Part shown: positions 7,355-15,758 of the stretch, one piece after another
How positions within the stretch are numbered: the stretch's first letter is position 1
How the letters are laid out: the number at the start of each line of letters is the position of its first letter
Program-made: the position numbers and the translations under genes
The notes under the pieces: generated by a model
What the model was told of the DNA's origin: nothing
Databases searched by the model: none
The model's input: the letters and a program-made list of their open reading frames with translations, nothing else
DNA from: Shiella aurantiaca
GTDB taxonomy: Bacteria; Bacteroidota; Bacteroidia; Cytophagales; Cyclobacteriaceae
NCBI GenBank assembly: GCA_030412945.1
Contig: JAUHJS010000001.1
Span: 372,001 to 436,000 of the forward strand
Direction: 5' to 3'
DNA length: 64,000 bases

Positions 7355-8968
7355 ATGCTAGAAAAAGGATTAAAATCCACTGTTAAAGGACTGGAAAGCC
7401 TTGGGATTGCTCACGCAGCAGAAGTGAATTGGAACTTAAGCCCAGCAGAACTAGTGGAAGAAGCACTAGCCAACGGTGAAGGCACACTTACCGAAACCGG
7501 TGCTTTGATGTGTGATACAGGTAAATTTACCGGACGCTCTCCCAAAGATAAATTTATCGTAAAAGATAGCAAAACGGAAAACACCGTATGGTGGGGCGAT
7601 ATCAACATTCCTTTTGAGCCAGCTAAATTTGATGCGCTTTATGCCAAAATGATTAAGCACCTTGAAGGTAAAAAGCTCTACGTTCGCGATGCTTATGCCG
7701 GTGCCGATGAGAGATATCAGTTGCACCTACGTGTGGTAAACACCCAAGCTTGGCACAACCTCTTTTGCAATAACATGTTCATCCGCCCTACGGAAGAGCA
7801 AATCAAAAAATTCAACCCTACTTTCACTATTATTAATGCGCCTGAGTTTTTGGCCGACCCTGCCATAGATGGTACCCGTCAGTCGAACTTTGCCATTATC
7901 AATTTTAGCAAAAACATTATCCTTATCGGGGGCACAGGCTATGCCGGAGAGATGAAGAAAGGTATCTTCTCGGTATTGAACTATACCTTGCCTCATGAGC
8001 ATAAGGTGCTTTCTATGCACTGCTCGGCCAATGTGGGCGAAAAAGGCGATACCGCTATCTTCTTTGGTCTATCCGGTACAGGAAAAACCACCCTTTCGGC
8101 TGACCCTCACCGTGGCTTGATTGGTGATGATGAGCACGGCTGGACCGAAAACGGAGTATTCAACTTTGAAGGAGGCTGCTATGCCAAGGTAATTGACCTT
8201 ACCCGCGAAAAAGAACCACAAATCTTCGATGCTATACGTTTTGGCGCTATCGTAGAGAACACGCGTTATATCCCCGGCACTCGCAGTGTAGATTATGCCA
8301 ATGGTAGTGTTACTGAGAATACACGTACCGCCTACCCTATCAATTTCATTTCCAATGCCATTGAGCCTTCGGTAGCCGGAACGCCTAAAAATATCTTCTT
8401 CCTTACTGCTGATGCATTTGGTGTATTGCCTCCTATCAGTAAGCTAAATGCAGGACAGGCCATGTTCCACTTTATCTCAGGTTATACTGCAAAAGTTGCG
8501 GGAACTGAGGTGGGGATCACCGAACCGCAAACTACCTTCTCGGCTTGTTTCGGAGCGGCTTTCTTGCCCCTTCACCCTACCCAATATGCCGAAATGCTGG
8601 GTAAAAAGATGAAGGAAAACCAAGTGAATGTGTGGTTGGTAAATACCGGATGGACAGGCGGCCCTTATGGCGTAGGTTCTCGTATGAAACTTTCCTACAC
8701 ACGTGCGATGATTACCGCTGCCTTGAATGGCGACTTGGATAAAGTAGGGTTCTCACAAAATGCCGTTTTTGGCGTGAGCATGCCAAATAGCTGCCCTAAT
8801 GTTCCGGCAGAAATCCTTCACCCGCGCAACACCTGGAGCGACAAAGCCGCTTACGATGCCAAAGCAGCCGACCTTGCAGCCAAGTTTGTGAAGAACTTTG
8901 AGAAATATGCCGACTTTGCCAATGAAGAAATTTTGGCAGGCGCACCCAAAGTAAATGTGAATGCATAA
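7355..8968 (+). CDS. pckA: Phosphoenolpyruvate carboxykinase (ATP)
   Basis: 537 residues, matching the ATP-dependent enzyme (about 540 in E. coli). It converts oxaloacetate and ATP to PEP, ADP and CO2, feeding gluconeogenesis in the cytosol. Visible signatures are an N-terminal CDTGKFTGRSPKDKF, the kinase-1a P-loop GLSGTGKTTLS near residue 240, the metal site LIGDDEHGW just after, and IPGTRSVDYANGS. The start at 7355 is preceded by an A-rich leader without an obvious Shine-Dalgarno sequence, as usual in this phylum. It is monocistronic, with a terminator 23 bases after the stop. Confidence 0.97.
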   Translation: MLEKGLKSTVKGLESLGIAHAAEVNWNLSPAELVEEALANGEGTLTETGALMCDTGKFTGRSPKDKFIVKDSKTENTVWWGDINIPFEPAKFDALYAKMIKHLEGKKLYVRDAYAGADERYQLHLRVVNTQAWHNLFCNNMFIRPTEEQIKKFNPTFTIINAPEFLADPAIDGTRQSNFAIINFSKNIILIGGTGYAGEMKKGIFSVLNYTLPHEHKVLSMHCSANVGEKGDTAIFFGLSGTGKTTLSADPHRGLIGDDEHGWTENGVFNFEGGCYAKVIDLTREKEPQIFDAIRFGAIVENTRYIPGTRSVDYANGSVTENTRTAYPINFISNAIEPSVAGTPKNIFFLTADAFGVLPPISKLNAGQAMFHFISGYTAKVAGTEVGITEPQTTFSACFGAAFLPLHPTQYAEMLGKKMKENQVNVWLVNTGWTGGPYGVGSRMKLSYTRAMITAALNGDLDKVGFSQNAVFGVSMPNSCPNVPAEILHPRNTWSDKAAYDAKAADLAAKFVKNFEKYADFANEEILAGAPKVNVNA

Positions 8969-8991
8969 GTACTCTCTAACCTAAATTATAT

Positions 8992-9019
8992 AAAAGCCTC
9001 TTCGCAAGAAGGGGCTTTT
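8992..9019 (+). terminator. Intrinsic terminator of pckA
   Basis: Arms AAAAGCCTCTTC and GAAGGGGCTTTT (one G-U pair) with a 4-base loop and a T-run. Confidence 0.8.
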
Positions 9020-9078
9020 TTTCTTTATGAAGAATAGAATAAATCTATAAAAAGTGAGTTAGGTAACTAAATCGACTA

Positions 9079-9109
9079 TTTGTCCCTAATGGAAATCCCT
9101 CTATTTTTG
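9079..9109 (+). promoter_or_regulatory. Consensus Bacteroidota promoter of the J-domain gene
   Basis: TTTG at 9079-9082, 19 bases, then TATTTTTG at 9102-9109, matching TTTG-N19-TAnnTTTG. The expected transcription start is about 4-7 bases later, on or next to the ATG at 9114, so the mRNA would be leaderless or nearly so. Confidence 0.6.
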
Positions 9110-9113
9110 AAAA

Positions 9114-9917
9114 ATGCATGCAAAATATTACCAATGCTTAGGTCTTACTGAAAATGCTAACAAGGCTCAGGTAAAACGTGCGTACCGTCAATTGGCGCTG
9201 TCGCTCCACCCCGATAGAAACCCTGACCCGAAGGCGCATGCCCGATTTATTGAGGTATCAGAAGCCTATGAAATACTAATGGGTGAGCGGAAGGAAAGCT
9301 TTGATTTCTGGAAAGAAGAAATGAATGCACCCGTAGTAGATGAACGGGAAGAAAAACGTAAGCGCCACCGAGAGCGACTGAGGAAGAAGGCACAAAAAGA
9401 GGCAGAAGCAAAGGCAAAACGGACACGTATGTATTTGCTGATCCTTAGCCCTATTATAGCTGGTTTAATGATTTTCTATTGGGCTGTTTGTATTGACCTT
9501 TTTCGGCCGGAAGTTGAAATGCACGAATCAATAGTGGAGGTCAGAGGGGAATATACTCAAATGAACCAGCATGCCATTTTGAATAATTACTTAATTTTCA
9601 CAGCCAGTAATTCCATTTTTATAGATAAATATTATCCCCTTCCGCTTATGCACGGGGAAGTGGTTTATACTACTTCGCCTTGGTTTGGCATAGAAAGCCT
9701 GATTACTTACAGCTGCGATTGTGAAGAAAATGACAAAACGAGTGTTTCACTACCATATAAAAATTGGCTAAGAAATGCGTCCCTCTTGCTTGCTCTATTA
9801 ACAAGCATATTCATGGCTATCCCTTTCAGAAAACCACTAATGGATTTGAAGGTTAAGTTATCTTATATAATCCTGTTTTTAACCTTCTTCTTTCTTATAA
9901 TCTTTTCTAGCTTATAA
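9114..9917 (+). CDS. Membrane-anchored J-domain (DnaJ-like) protein
   Basis: 267 residues. The N-terminal 60 form a J domain with the invariant HPD (LALSLHPDRNPDP), which stimulates DnaK-type ATPases. A highly charged KRKRHRERLRKKAQKEAEAK helix follows (about residues 82-103), then a transmembrane segment (LLILSPIIAGLMIFYWAV) and two C-terminal ones ending in LTFFFLIIFSSL. There is no Gly/Phe or zinc-finger region, so it is a class C J protein. The middle part carries a pair of cysteines (CDCEE) of unknown role. Probably recruits DnaK to the membrane; its client is unknown. Its stop lies 2 bases from the convergent CNT gene's stop. Confidence 0.85.
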   Translation: MHAKYYQCLGLTENANKAQVKRAYRQLALSLHPDRNPDPKAHARFIEVSEAYEILMGERKESFDFWKEEMNAPVVDEREEKRKRHRERLRKKAQKEAEAKAKRTRMYLLILSPIIAGLMIFYWAVCIDLFRPEVEMHESIVEVRGEYTQMNQHAILNNYLIFTASNSIFIDKYYPLPLMHGEVVYTTSPWFGIESLITYSCDCEENDKTSVSLPYKNWLRNASLLLALLTSIFMAIPFRKPLMDLKVKLSYIILFLTFFFLIIFSSL

Positions 9918-9918
9918 T

Positions 9919-11202
9919 TTATACAATAGCTCCGGCAATGGTGGCCGTAAGCATACAAGCTAGGGTAGCCGCTAAAAGTGCACGCAGGCCAAGGCGAGAA
10001 AGGTTTCCTTGCTGATTGGGCGCCATCCCTCCTATTCCACCTACCTGAATGGCAATAGAACTGAAATTGGAGAAGCCGCAAAGCGCATAAGTAGCAATGA
10101 TAATGGATTTTTCGGATAAAGCGCCAGCTGCTTTCATTTCAGAGAGACCCAGATAGGCCACAAACTCATTGATAACGGTTTTTTGACCGAGCAAACTGCC
10201 TACCGCTAAGCTATCACCCCATTCCACTCCCATAACAAAGGCAAAGACACGGAAAATTTGGCCTAAAATATATTCCAAAGAGAAACCGCTGAAACGTCCT
10301 CCGGTTGATTCCACCACAAAGGCATTAAGACCCGTGAAATCCCCCACAAAATCCTGTAAGAAGTAATTCAAAGCGGCAATTACGGCAATGAAGGCCAATA
10401 GCATCCCACCAATATTCAAGGCCAACTTAAGGCCTTCGGAAGCACCGTTAGACAAGGCATCGATAAGGTTTACCCCTAAGTTTTCTTTATTAACGCGAAG
10501 TTCACGGTCAATTTTATCGGGCTCGGTTTCAGGAATAATGATTTTAGAAATTACAATGGCAGCCGGAGCATTCATAATAGAGGCACTCAAAAGATAAGAA
10601 GCAAACTTGGCTTGCTGCACCGGATCATCCCCTCCCAAAAAAGAGACATATCCGGCCAGAACACCACCCGCGATGGTGGCCATGCCGCCCGTCATAAGGC
10701 ACATTAGCTCAGAGCGCGTCATATTGGGAACAAAAGGCCGTACCAACAAAGGCGCTTCCGTTTGGCCCAAGAAGATATTCCCTGCAGCAGAAAGGCTCTC
10801 AGAACCCGAAAGGCGCATAGTGCGCGACATTACCCAGGCAATAGCGAAAACAATTTTTTGCAGGATACCCAAGTAGTACAAGCCCGAAGTGATGGTACTA
10901 AAGAAGATAACCGTAGGAAGCACCTTGAAGGCAAAAATAAAGCCTAGCTTGTTTCCCGTCAGTTCGCCAAAAAGAAAGCGGGCGCCTTCTTCTGAAAAGC
11001 TCAAAAACTTCACAAACTGGCGGGATACCCAGTCGAAGCCGCCTGCTACAAAATCCACTTGAGTTACTAAGAGGCCGAAAGTGACCTGGAGTAAGATTCC
11101 TATACCCACCAATCGCCAATCGATCGAACGCTTATTTCCTGAAAAAAGAAAGGCTACTCCTATCAAAACGAGTATGCCGAACACTCCTCTTATGTATTCC
11201 AT
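9919..11202 (-). CDS. NupC-like concentrative nucleoside transporter (CNT family)
   Basis: 427 residues, the normal length for bacterial CNT carriers, which import nucleosides with protons or sodium ions. The family motifs are GQTEAPLLVRPFVPNMTRSE near residues 147-166, GGMATIAGGVLAGYV, and the C-terminal CGFSNFSSIAIQVGGIGGMAP. Multiple hydrophobic segments are present. It lies downstream of the bfn/etf genes but is separated from them by a terminator hairpin, so it is probably its own transcript. The precise nucleoside specificity cannot be deduced. Confidence 0.92.
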   Translation of the reverse strand: MEYIRGVFGILVLIGVAFLFSGNKRSIDWRLVGIGILLQVTFGLLVTQVDFVAGGFDWVSRQFVKFLSFSEEGARFLFGELTGNKLGFIFAFKVLPTVIFFSTITSGLYYLGILQKIVFAIAWVMSRTMRLSGSESLSAAGNIFLGQTEAPLLVRPFVPNMTRSELMCLMTGGMATIAGGVLAGYVSFLGGDDPVQQAKFASYLLSASIMNAPAAIVISKIIIPETEPDKIDRELRVNKENLGVNLIDALSNGASEGLKLALNIGGMLLAFIAVIAALNYFLQDFVGDFTGLNAFVVESTGGRFSGFSLEYILGQIFRVFAFVMGVEWGDSLAVGSLLGQKTVINEFVAYLGLSEMKAAGALSEKSIIIATYALCGFSNFSSIAIQVGGIGGMAPNQQGNLSRLGLRALLAATLACMLTATIAGAIV

Positions 11203-11245
11203 TGGATGTAATTAAGTGCCAAAAATAGGCTTTCCATGTAAATAA

Positions 11246-11277
11246 AAAAAGCCTTTCCCTATGTGGAAAAGGCTTTT
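11246..11277 (-). terminator. Terminator between the bifunctional nuclease and the CNT gene
   Basis: AAAAAGCCTTTCC and GGAAAAGGCTTTT arms around a short loop. Read on the minus strand it ends in a T-run just after the bifunctional nuclease gene. Confidence 0.7.
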
Positions 11278-11292
11278 ATGGGAATTATCCCT

Positions 11293-11889
11293 TTAGTTTC
11301 TTCGATTCATCTCGTCCCTGATTTTGGCTGCTTTTTCGTAATCCTCCATTTTAAGGGCTTCTTCTAGCAGCTCATTCAGTTTATCGAGGGTATAGTCTTT
11401 TAGCTGATCGGCAAACGATTTGGGGCTTGAAGACTTCTTACTTTTAGAAACAGTCGTTTCTTTCACTTCCTCAGTCTCATCGGCCAATACGATACCCGCT
11501 TCCGAAAGTATGGTCTCGTAGGTATAAATGGGTGCATTGAAGCGCAATCCGATGGCAATAGCATCAGAAGGACGGGCATCAATATCTACTGTTTTACGCC
11601 CATCGTTGCATACGATTTTGGCAAAAAACACCCCTTCTTTCAAATCAGAAATAATGATTTCTTCTACCACGAAATTGAATGACAAGGCAAACGATTTCAA
11701 TAAATCGTGTGTCATAGGCCTATTCGGCACTATTTTTTCAATTTCTATGGCAATGGCTTGGGCTTCAAACATTCCAATAATTATTGGCAAACGCCTGTTC
11801 CCCTCTGCCTCGCCCAGTACCAAGGCAAAAGAGCCCGATTGCGACTGGCTAGAAGATAAGCCTAAAATTTCTAATTTGATTTTTTTCAC
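11293..11889 (-). CDS. Bifunctional nuclease family protein (DUF151) with C-terminal UVR motif
   Basis: 198 residues. Residues about 1-125 are the DUF151 (BFN) domain, with RRLPIIIGMFEAQAIAIEIE and the family signature DARPSDAIAIGLR. A Ser/Lys-rich linker leads to a C-terminal UVR (UvrB/UvrC) motif, LEEALKMEDYEKAAKIRDE, a protein-protein contact helix pair. The founding BFN has DNase and RNase activity; whether this one does is unknown. The BFN-UVR arrangement is common in Bacteroidota. It is 9 bases downstream of etfA, so it is probably co-transcribed with the flavoprotein genes. Confidence 0.9.
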   Translation of the reverse strand: MKKIKLEILGLSSSQSQSGSFALVLGEAEGNRRLPIIIGMFEAQAIAIEIEKIVPNRPMTHDLLKSFALSFNFVVEEIIISDLKEGVFFAKIVCNDGRKTVDIDARPSDAIAIGLRFNAPIYTYETILSEAGIVLADETEEVKETTVSKSKKSSSPKSFADQLKDYTLDKLNELLEEALKMEDYEKAAKIRDEMNRRN

Positions 11890-11898
11890 CCCTTCGGA

Positions 11899-12858
11899 TT
11901 ATTTAGCGGCTTTAATTGCTTCCGTCAATTTAGGTACCACCTCGAAAGCATCTCCCACAATCCCGTAGTCGGCCGCTTTAAAAAATGGTGCATCGGCATC
12001 TTTATTGATTACCACAATCACTTTGGAGGAGTTTACCCCTGCCAAGTGCTGTATAGCTCCTGAGATACCTACTGCAATATATAAATTTGGGCTCACTTTC
12101 ACGCCTGTTTGTCCCACGTGTTCGTGGTGAGGTCTCCAGCCAATATCAGAAACGGGTTTGCTACAACCAGTAGCCGCTCCTAGTGCTTTAGCCAAGTCTT
12201 CCAACATGCCCCAGTTCTCAGGACCTTTCATACCACGACCGCCAGAAACCACAATTTCCGCTTCGGGCAACAGGATTTCGCCTGTGGTTTTGTCGGTAGA
12301 TGTGATATTCATGCCGAAGTCGTTGGCACCGAAATCTACCGAGAAGGCCTCCACGCTGGCAGGAGCACCGTCTTCCTTCAAGGTGACGGCATTTTTCTTA
12401 ATAGCCAAAATTTTGGTTTCGGCTGTCAATTCTACTTCGGCAAAGGCTTTACCGGTATAGATACTTCTTTTCACTTTGAAACCACCATTGGTATTAGGCA
12501 GTTCGGCCACATTGGATACTAAAGAAGCATTGGTTTTAATGGCTACACGGGCAGCCACAGGATCGCCCAAAGAGGATTTTGCCAAAACTAAAGTCTTAGC
12601 ACCTTCCTTGGCCATAGCCGCAGCAATAGCGGTAGCGTAGGCTTGTATAATGCCCTGGTCAAGTCGGGCATCGGCTATGTGTAACACTTTAGAGGCACCT
12701 GCGGCACCTGCTTGTGCCAAAGCAGAAGAATCGATACTTCCCATGGCTACAGCCACTACGGGAGAACCATTGGCCATGGCGGCAGCAAAGCTTACCGCTT
12801 CTAAGGAAGATTTTTTGATTGCGCCCTCGGCACTTTCTATAAATACAAGTATTGACAT
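11899..12858 (-). CDS. etfA: Electron transfer flavoprotein, alpha subunit
   Basis: 319 residues from the ATG at 12858. The frame extends 14 residues further upstream, but MSILVFIESAEG is the conserved N-terminus. The C-terminal FAD-binding domain is clear: SGGRGMKGPENWGM, then KPVSDIGWRPHHEHVGQTG and ISGAIQHLAGV. With EtfB it carries electrons from acyl-CoA dehydrogenases to the quinone pool through ETF-quinone oxidoreductase. About 100 bases separate it from etfB, with a weak small hairpin (AGCGC-TTT-GCGCT near 12936). Confidence 0.95.
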   Translation of the reverse strand: MSILVFIESAEGAIKKSSLEAVSFAAAMANGSPVVAVAMGSIDSSALAQAGAAGASKVLHIADARLDQGIIQAYATAIAAAMAKEGAKTLVLAKSSLGDPVAARVAIKTNASLVSNVAELPNTNGGFKVKRSIYTGKAFAEVELTAETKILAIKKNAVTLKEDGAPASVEAFSVDFGANDFGMNITSTDKTTGEILLPEAEIVVSGGRGMKGPENWGMLEDLAKALGAATGCSKPVSDIGWRPHHEHVGQTGVKVSPNLYIAVGISGAIQHLAGVNSSKVIVVINKDADAPFFKAADYGIVGDAFEVVPKLTEAIKAAK

Positions 12859-12959
12859 TTCGTTTACTAATTTGAGCCTTCTCCCTGAGGGCTGTCGCAA
12901 TCAGGGCAAAGGGGGTGGATAATAGTTTAATGAGAAGCGCTTTGCGCTAAGAACAGGTT

Positions 12960-13697
12960 TTACAATACCTTCGCCTCGTTTTTCAAAAGGCTAACCAATT
13001 CCGCCACATTATCGGCTGACACCATTTTCACGGCACCTTTTGCAGCAGGCATTTGGTATTGGCTCAACTTGGTGCGGGTGTCGTTAGAAGCAGGTTCTAC
13101 CACTTTCAAAGGCTTGGTACGTGCCGACATAATCCCTCTCATATTCGGAATTTTCCACTCAGCAATAGGCTCCTGACAACCCGCCACCAGCGGAAGGCTT
13201 ACCTCCAAATATTCTTTTCCGCCTTCAATCTCGCGAGCCATTTTGGCTTTTCCGCCTTCCACTTCCAACTTCATCACAGGTGAAACCGATGGAATGCCCA
13301 ACATCTCTCCTACCATTCCGTGTACCATACCTCCGTTGAAGTCAATCGACTCACGTCCCATTAAAATCATATCGTATTTTTCTTCTTTCGCGATAGAAGC
13401 TATCTGCTGCGCCACGAAATACGAATCACTTGGAAAGGCGTTCACGCGGATAGCATCATCAGCACCTATGGCCAAAGCTTTACGAATGGTAGGCTCAGTA
13501 TCAGCTTCACCTACGTTTAATACAGTAACGGTACCTCCTGTGGCTTCCTTGATTTCGATGGCACGGGCAAGCGCGTAGTCATCGTAAGGACCAATAATAA
13601 ACTGTACTCCATTGGAGTCAAATTTAGTATGGTTATCGGTGAAAGAAATCTTGGAGGTGGTATCCGGAACATGCGAGATACAGACTAATATTTTCAT
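12960..13697 (-). CDS. etfB: Electron transfer flavoprotein, beta subunit
   Basis: 245 residues from the ATG at 13697 (MKILVCISHVPDTTSKISF). The open frame continues 64 residues upstream, but that part is hydrophobic noise running into the neighbouring divergent gene. Family features are GPYDDYALARAIEIKE, the AMP-binding loop region MGRESIDFNGGMVHGMVGE and a C-terminal partner-recognition segment. It pairs with EtfA and is first in the minus-strand run etfB-etfA-bfn. It is divergent from a small TPR gene 85 bases away. Confidence 0.95.
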   Translation of the reverse strand: MKILVCISHVPDTTSKISFTDNHTKFDSNGVQFIIGPYDDYALARAIEIKEATGGTVTVLNVGEADTEPTIRKALAIGADDAIRVNAFPSDSYFVAQQIASIAKEEKYDMILMGRESIDFNGGMVHGMVGEMLGIPSVSPVMKLEVEGGKAKMAREIEGGKEYLEVSLPLVAGCQEPIAEWKIPNMRGIMSARTKPLKVVEPASNDTRTKLSQYQMPAAKGAVKMVSADNVAELVSLLKNEAKVL

Positions 13698-13782
13698 CGG
13701 ATATATGGAATTTATAAGGTATAACTGAGAACTTGCCGTGAAGTTAAGCAATAAAGAAAAAAATAAAAATCTGGAGTAGTAA

Positions 13783-14106
13783 ATGAATGAAGCCCGATTA
13801 AATAGCCTGCTCGATTTTTTGGCGCAAGAGCCCACCGATGCCTTTACCCTATATGCCATAGGCATGGAATGGAAGGAATATAACCCCAAAAAAGCCGCTG
13901 AATACTTTGAAAAATTGGTGCAGCACCACCCCGATTACCTAGCGGCCTATTATCAATATTCCGAGGTAGCCATTGCCCTGCAAGACCGCACCAAAATCAT
14001 AGACCTATTTGAAAAAGGGATAGCCTTAGCCCAAGCACAGGGTAATTTAAAAACCTTAGGCGAACTCAAAAACGCCTATATGAATTGGCAAATTGAGGAA
14101 GATTAA
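13783..14106 (+). CDS. Small TPR-type protein
   Basis: 107 residues made of helical hairpins with TPR spacing: PTDAFTLYAIGMEWKEYNP, then KKAAEYFEKLVQHHPDYLAAYY and a third hairpin around FEKGIALAQAQGNLKTLGEL. There is no signal peptide, so it is probably cytosolic, and acts as a binding scaffold; the partner is unknown. It is transcribed alone, with its stop overlapping the convergent LysE-family gene by 4 bases. Such short TPR proteins next to etf genes occur in Bacteroidota, but no functional link is shown here. Confidence 0.82.
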   Translation: MNEARLNSLLDFLAQEPTDAFTLYAIGMEWKEYNPKKAAEYFEKLVQHHPDYLAAYYQYSEVAIALQDRTKIIDLFEKGIALAQAQGNLKTLGELKNAYMNWQIEED

Positions 14107-14723
14107 GCGAAAAGTTGATACGCTTGATGCAGAGCCAGACCTAAAAAGATAACTACCATTCCGTAATTGATAACAGGCGTGGTTTTCTCCACCGGCAAGG
14201 TATTGTAGCGCTTCACTAAGGAGATGGTCAATACATGTAGCAACATAGCTCCTGCGGCCGTGCCTAAAACAAAACAGGCTTTGCCCAGCAAACTTGGATT
14301 TACCATCCAGCCCACATTATTAAAGTAGATAATGATGAGTAACCAATAGGTGAGCAATTGAGGATTGAGCATGCCTATTAACCAGCCCTTCATAAAATGC
14401 ACCCCTTTTTTGTCTTCTATCGTTTTGGGGGCTTTGGGATGGCGCGCCATTTGAAAGGAATTGAATGCGAGATATAAGAAGATGATGATGAGGGCATAGC
14501 CCGAATACGTTTTGATGGCAGGTCGCTCAATCAACAGATCGGAAGTAGCAAAAGCCAAACTGCTATAAATCAATTCAGCCATACAGCCTCCTAATCCAAT
14601 CAAATAGGCACCTTTAAACTTTTTATGAAAGGCGGTTTGAATCACCAGCATATTGATGGGTCCGGGTTGTAAGGAACCCAAAAAGCTCATAGCGGTAGCA
14701 AGAAAGAATAATACAAGCGCCAT
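14103..14723 (-). CDS. LysE/RhtB-family amino-acid exporter
   Basis: 206 residues, six hydrophobic segments, and the family N-terminus with LGSLQPGPINMLVIQTAFHKK plus a glycine-rich GAYLIGLGGCMAELIYS. These inner-membrane proteins export amino acids or related small molecules; the substrate is unknown. It is last in a tight eight-gene minus-strand run and overlaps the ATP-grasp gene by one base (TAATG-type junction), which suggests translational coupling. Pairing with an ATP-grasp ligase could mean export of that enzyme's product, which is inference. Confidence 0.85.
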   Translation of the reverse strand: MALVLFFLATAMSFLGSLQPGPINMLVIQTAFHKKFKGAYLIGLGGCMAELIYSSLAFATSDLLIERPAIKTYSGYALIIIFLYLAFNSFQMARHPKAPKTIEDKKGVHFMKGWLIGMLNPQLLTYWLLIIIYFNNVGWMVNPSLLGKACFVLGTAAGAMLLHVLTISLVKRYNTLPVEKTTPVINYGMVVIFLGLALHQAYQLFA

Positions 14724-15751
14724 TAGCCAATGAAATGTTTGCGCAAAACTGACAAAAATTCTCCTTTGGGCGTAGTCTTCACTCCCTTTTTGATGTTCTG
14801 TACGGCAATTTTCTGTACAAGACGCATGTGGTAGAAAATGTCCTTGTAGGCTTGTCGCAAAGAATAGGAAGGGTCATAAATATGGGCAGGTTCACTGGTA
14901 GTGCCATTTACCTCCATAATGCGTATGTTTTTTCCGGCTTGCAAATCTTCCCAAGAGCTTACTTTCATATCGAAGCGGCCAAAGTAAAAGCCCTCCATCC
15001 GTTCCACAATCTGTCCGAATACCTGATTGAGTGAAGGAGTAATCAGATGATTTCCATTCAAAAATTTAGTCCCTCGACAGTGATTACCGATGGGCTCTAG
15101 CAAAACACTTTCACCTAGAGACGGAATCTGGGTAAGCAATTGGGGATGCTCTTGGGAAAAACGCTCAATCTGAAAGCGATAGCGATCGACCTGCTCCATC
15201 AGCTCGCGGATGTTATGTTGCCCATCTCCCGTAACGGTCATGAACTCCTTCATGGTGATACTGCTAATCCCTTCTTCCGAACCATCAGGAAATCGGTAAT
15301 AAAGTACCCCCAGCTCAATAGGAAAGGTAATAAACTCTTGCAGAATGTAATCCCCTTCGGCCTGCTGATGGTAGCGAATAAGTTCTTCTGAGGTATAAAT
15401 TTTCCTTACCTCATTACCCCTTTCGCCAACATCAGGTTTGGCAATAAGCGGAAAGGTGAACCCATCAGTTTGGATACAAGCAATCAATTCATCCTCTGAT
15501 TGTATCTTTTGTATAACCGCATAGCGTGGCAAGTATTCAGAAGGAATTAAATCCAAAATCTTCTGTTTCGACTCACCAAAAAAGCCCCCGTACTCAATAC
15601 CGGGATTGGCCGCTGTAAAATATAATAATCGCCTAGATTTCAAGGCTAACCAAAACCAATAAGGAAAAGTAGGAAGATAGAAAAACCACCAGGGCCAGTA
15701 CTCAAAATGAGTCCATTTCACCCACGTGAGCGAGGATTTGCTTTTGCTCAT
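14723..15751 (-). CDS. ATP-grasp ligase-like protein with aromatic N-terminus
   Basis: 342 residues from the ATG at 15751, chosen because the longer frame runs into the DinB gene; this start leaves a 7-base gap. Residues about 8-40 are rich in Trp/Tyr/Phe (THFEYWPWWFFYLPTFPYWF), like a membrane-interface segment. The ATP-grasp core follows: FPLIAKPDVGERGNEV, YILQEFI, FDMKVSS and MEVNGTTSEPAHIYDP with the metal-binding E and N residues. It resembles D-Ala-D-Ala-ligase-like ATP-grasp proteins that join a carboxylate to an amine, but the substrate cannot be told. It is coupled to a LysE-type exporter. Confidence 0.82.
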   Translation of the reverse strand: MSKSKSSLTWVKWTHFEYWPWWFFYLPTFPYWFWLALKSRRLLYFTAANPGIEYGGFFGESKQKILDLIPSEYLPRYAVIQKIQSEDELIACIQTDGFTFPLIAKPDVGERGNEVRKIYTSEELIRYHQQAEGDYILQEFITFPIELGVLYYRFPDGSEEGISSITMKEFMTVTGDGQHNIRELMEQVDRYRFQIERFSQEHPQLLTQIPSLGESVLLEPIGNHCRGTKFLNGNHLITPSLNQVFGQIVERMEGFYFGRFDMKVSSWEDLQAGKNIRIMEVNGTTSEPAHIYDPSYSLRQAYKDIFYHMRLVQKIAVQNIKKGVKTTPKGEFLSVLRKHFIG

Positions 15752-15758
15752 ACGTTTA

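Noticed and set aside
7174-7386. 70-codon frame upstream of pckA
   Set aside because: Lies in an AT-rich promoter region and overlaps the pckA start in another frame; basic low-complexity product.
11528-11968. 146-codon plus-strand frame across the bifunctional nuclease and etfA ends
   Set aside because: Spans the junction of two recognised minus-strand genes and has low-complexity composition.
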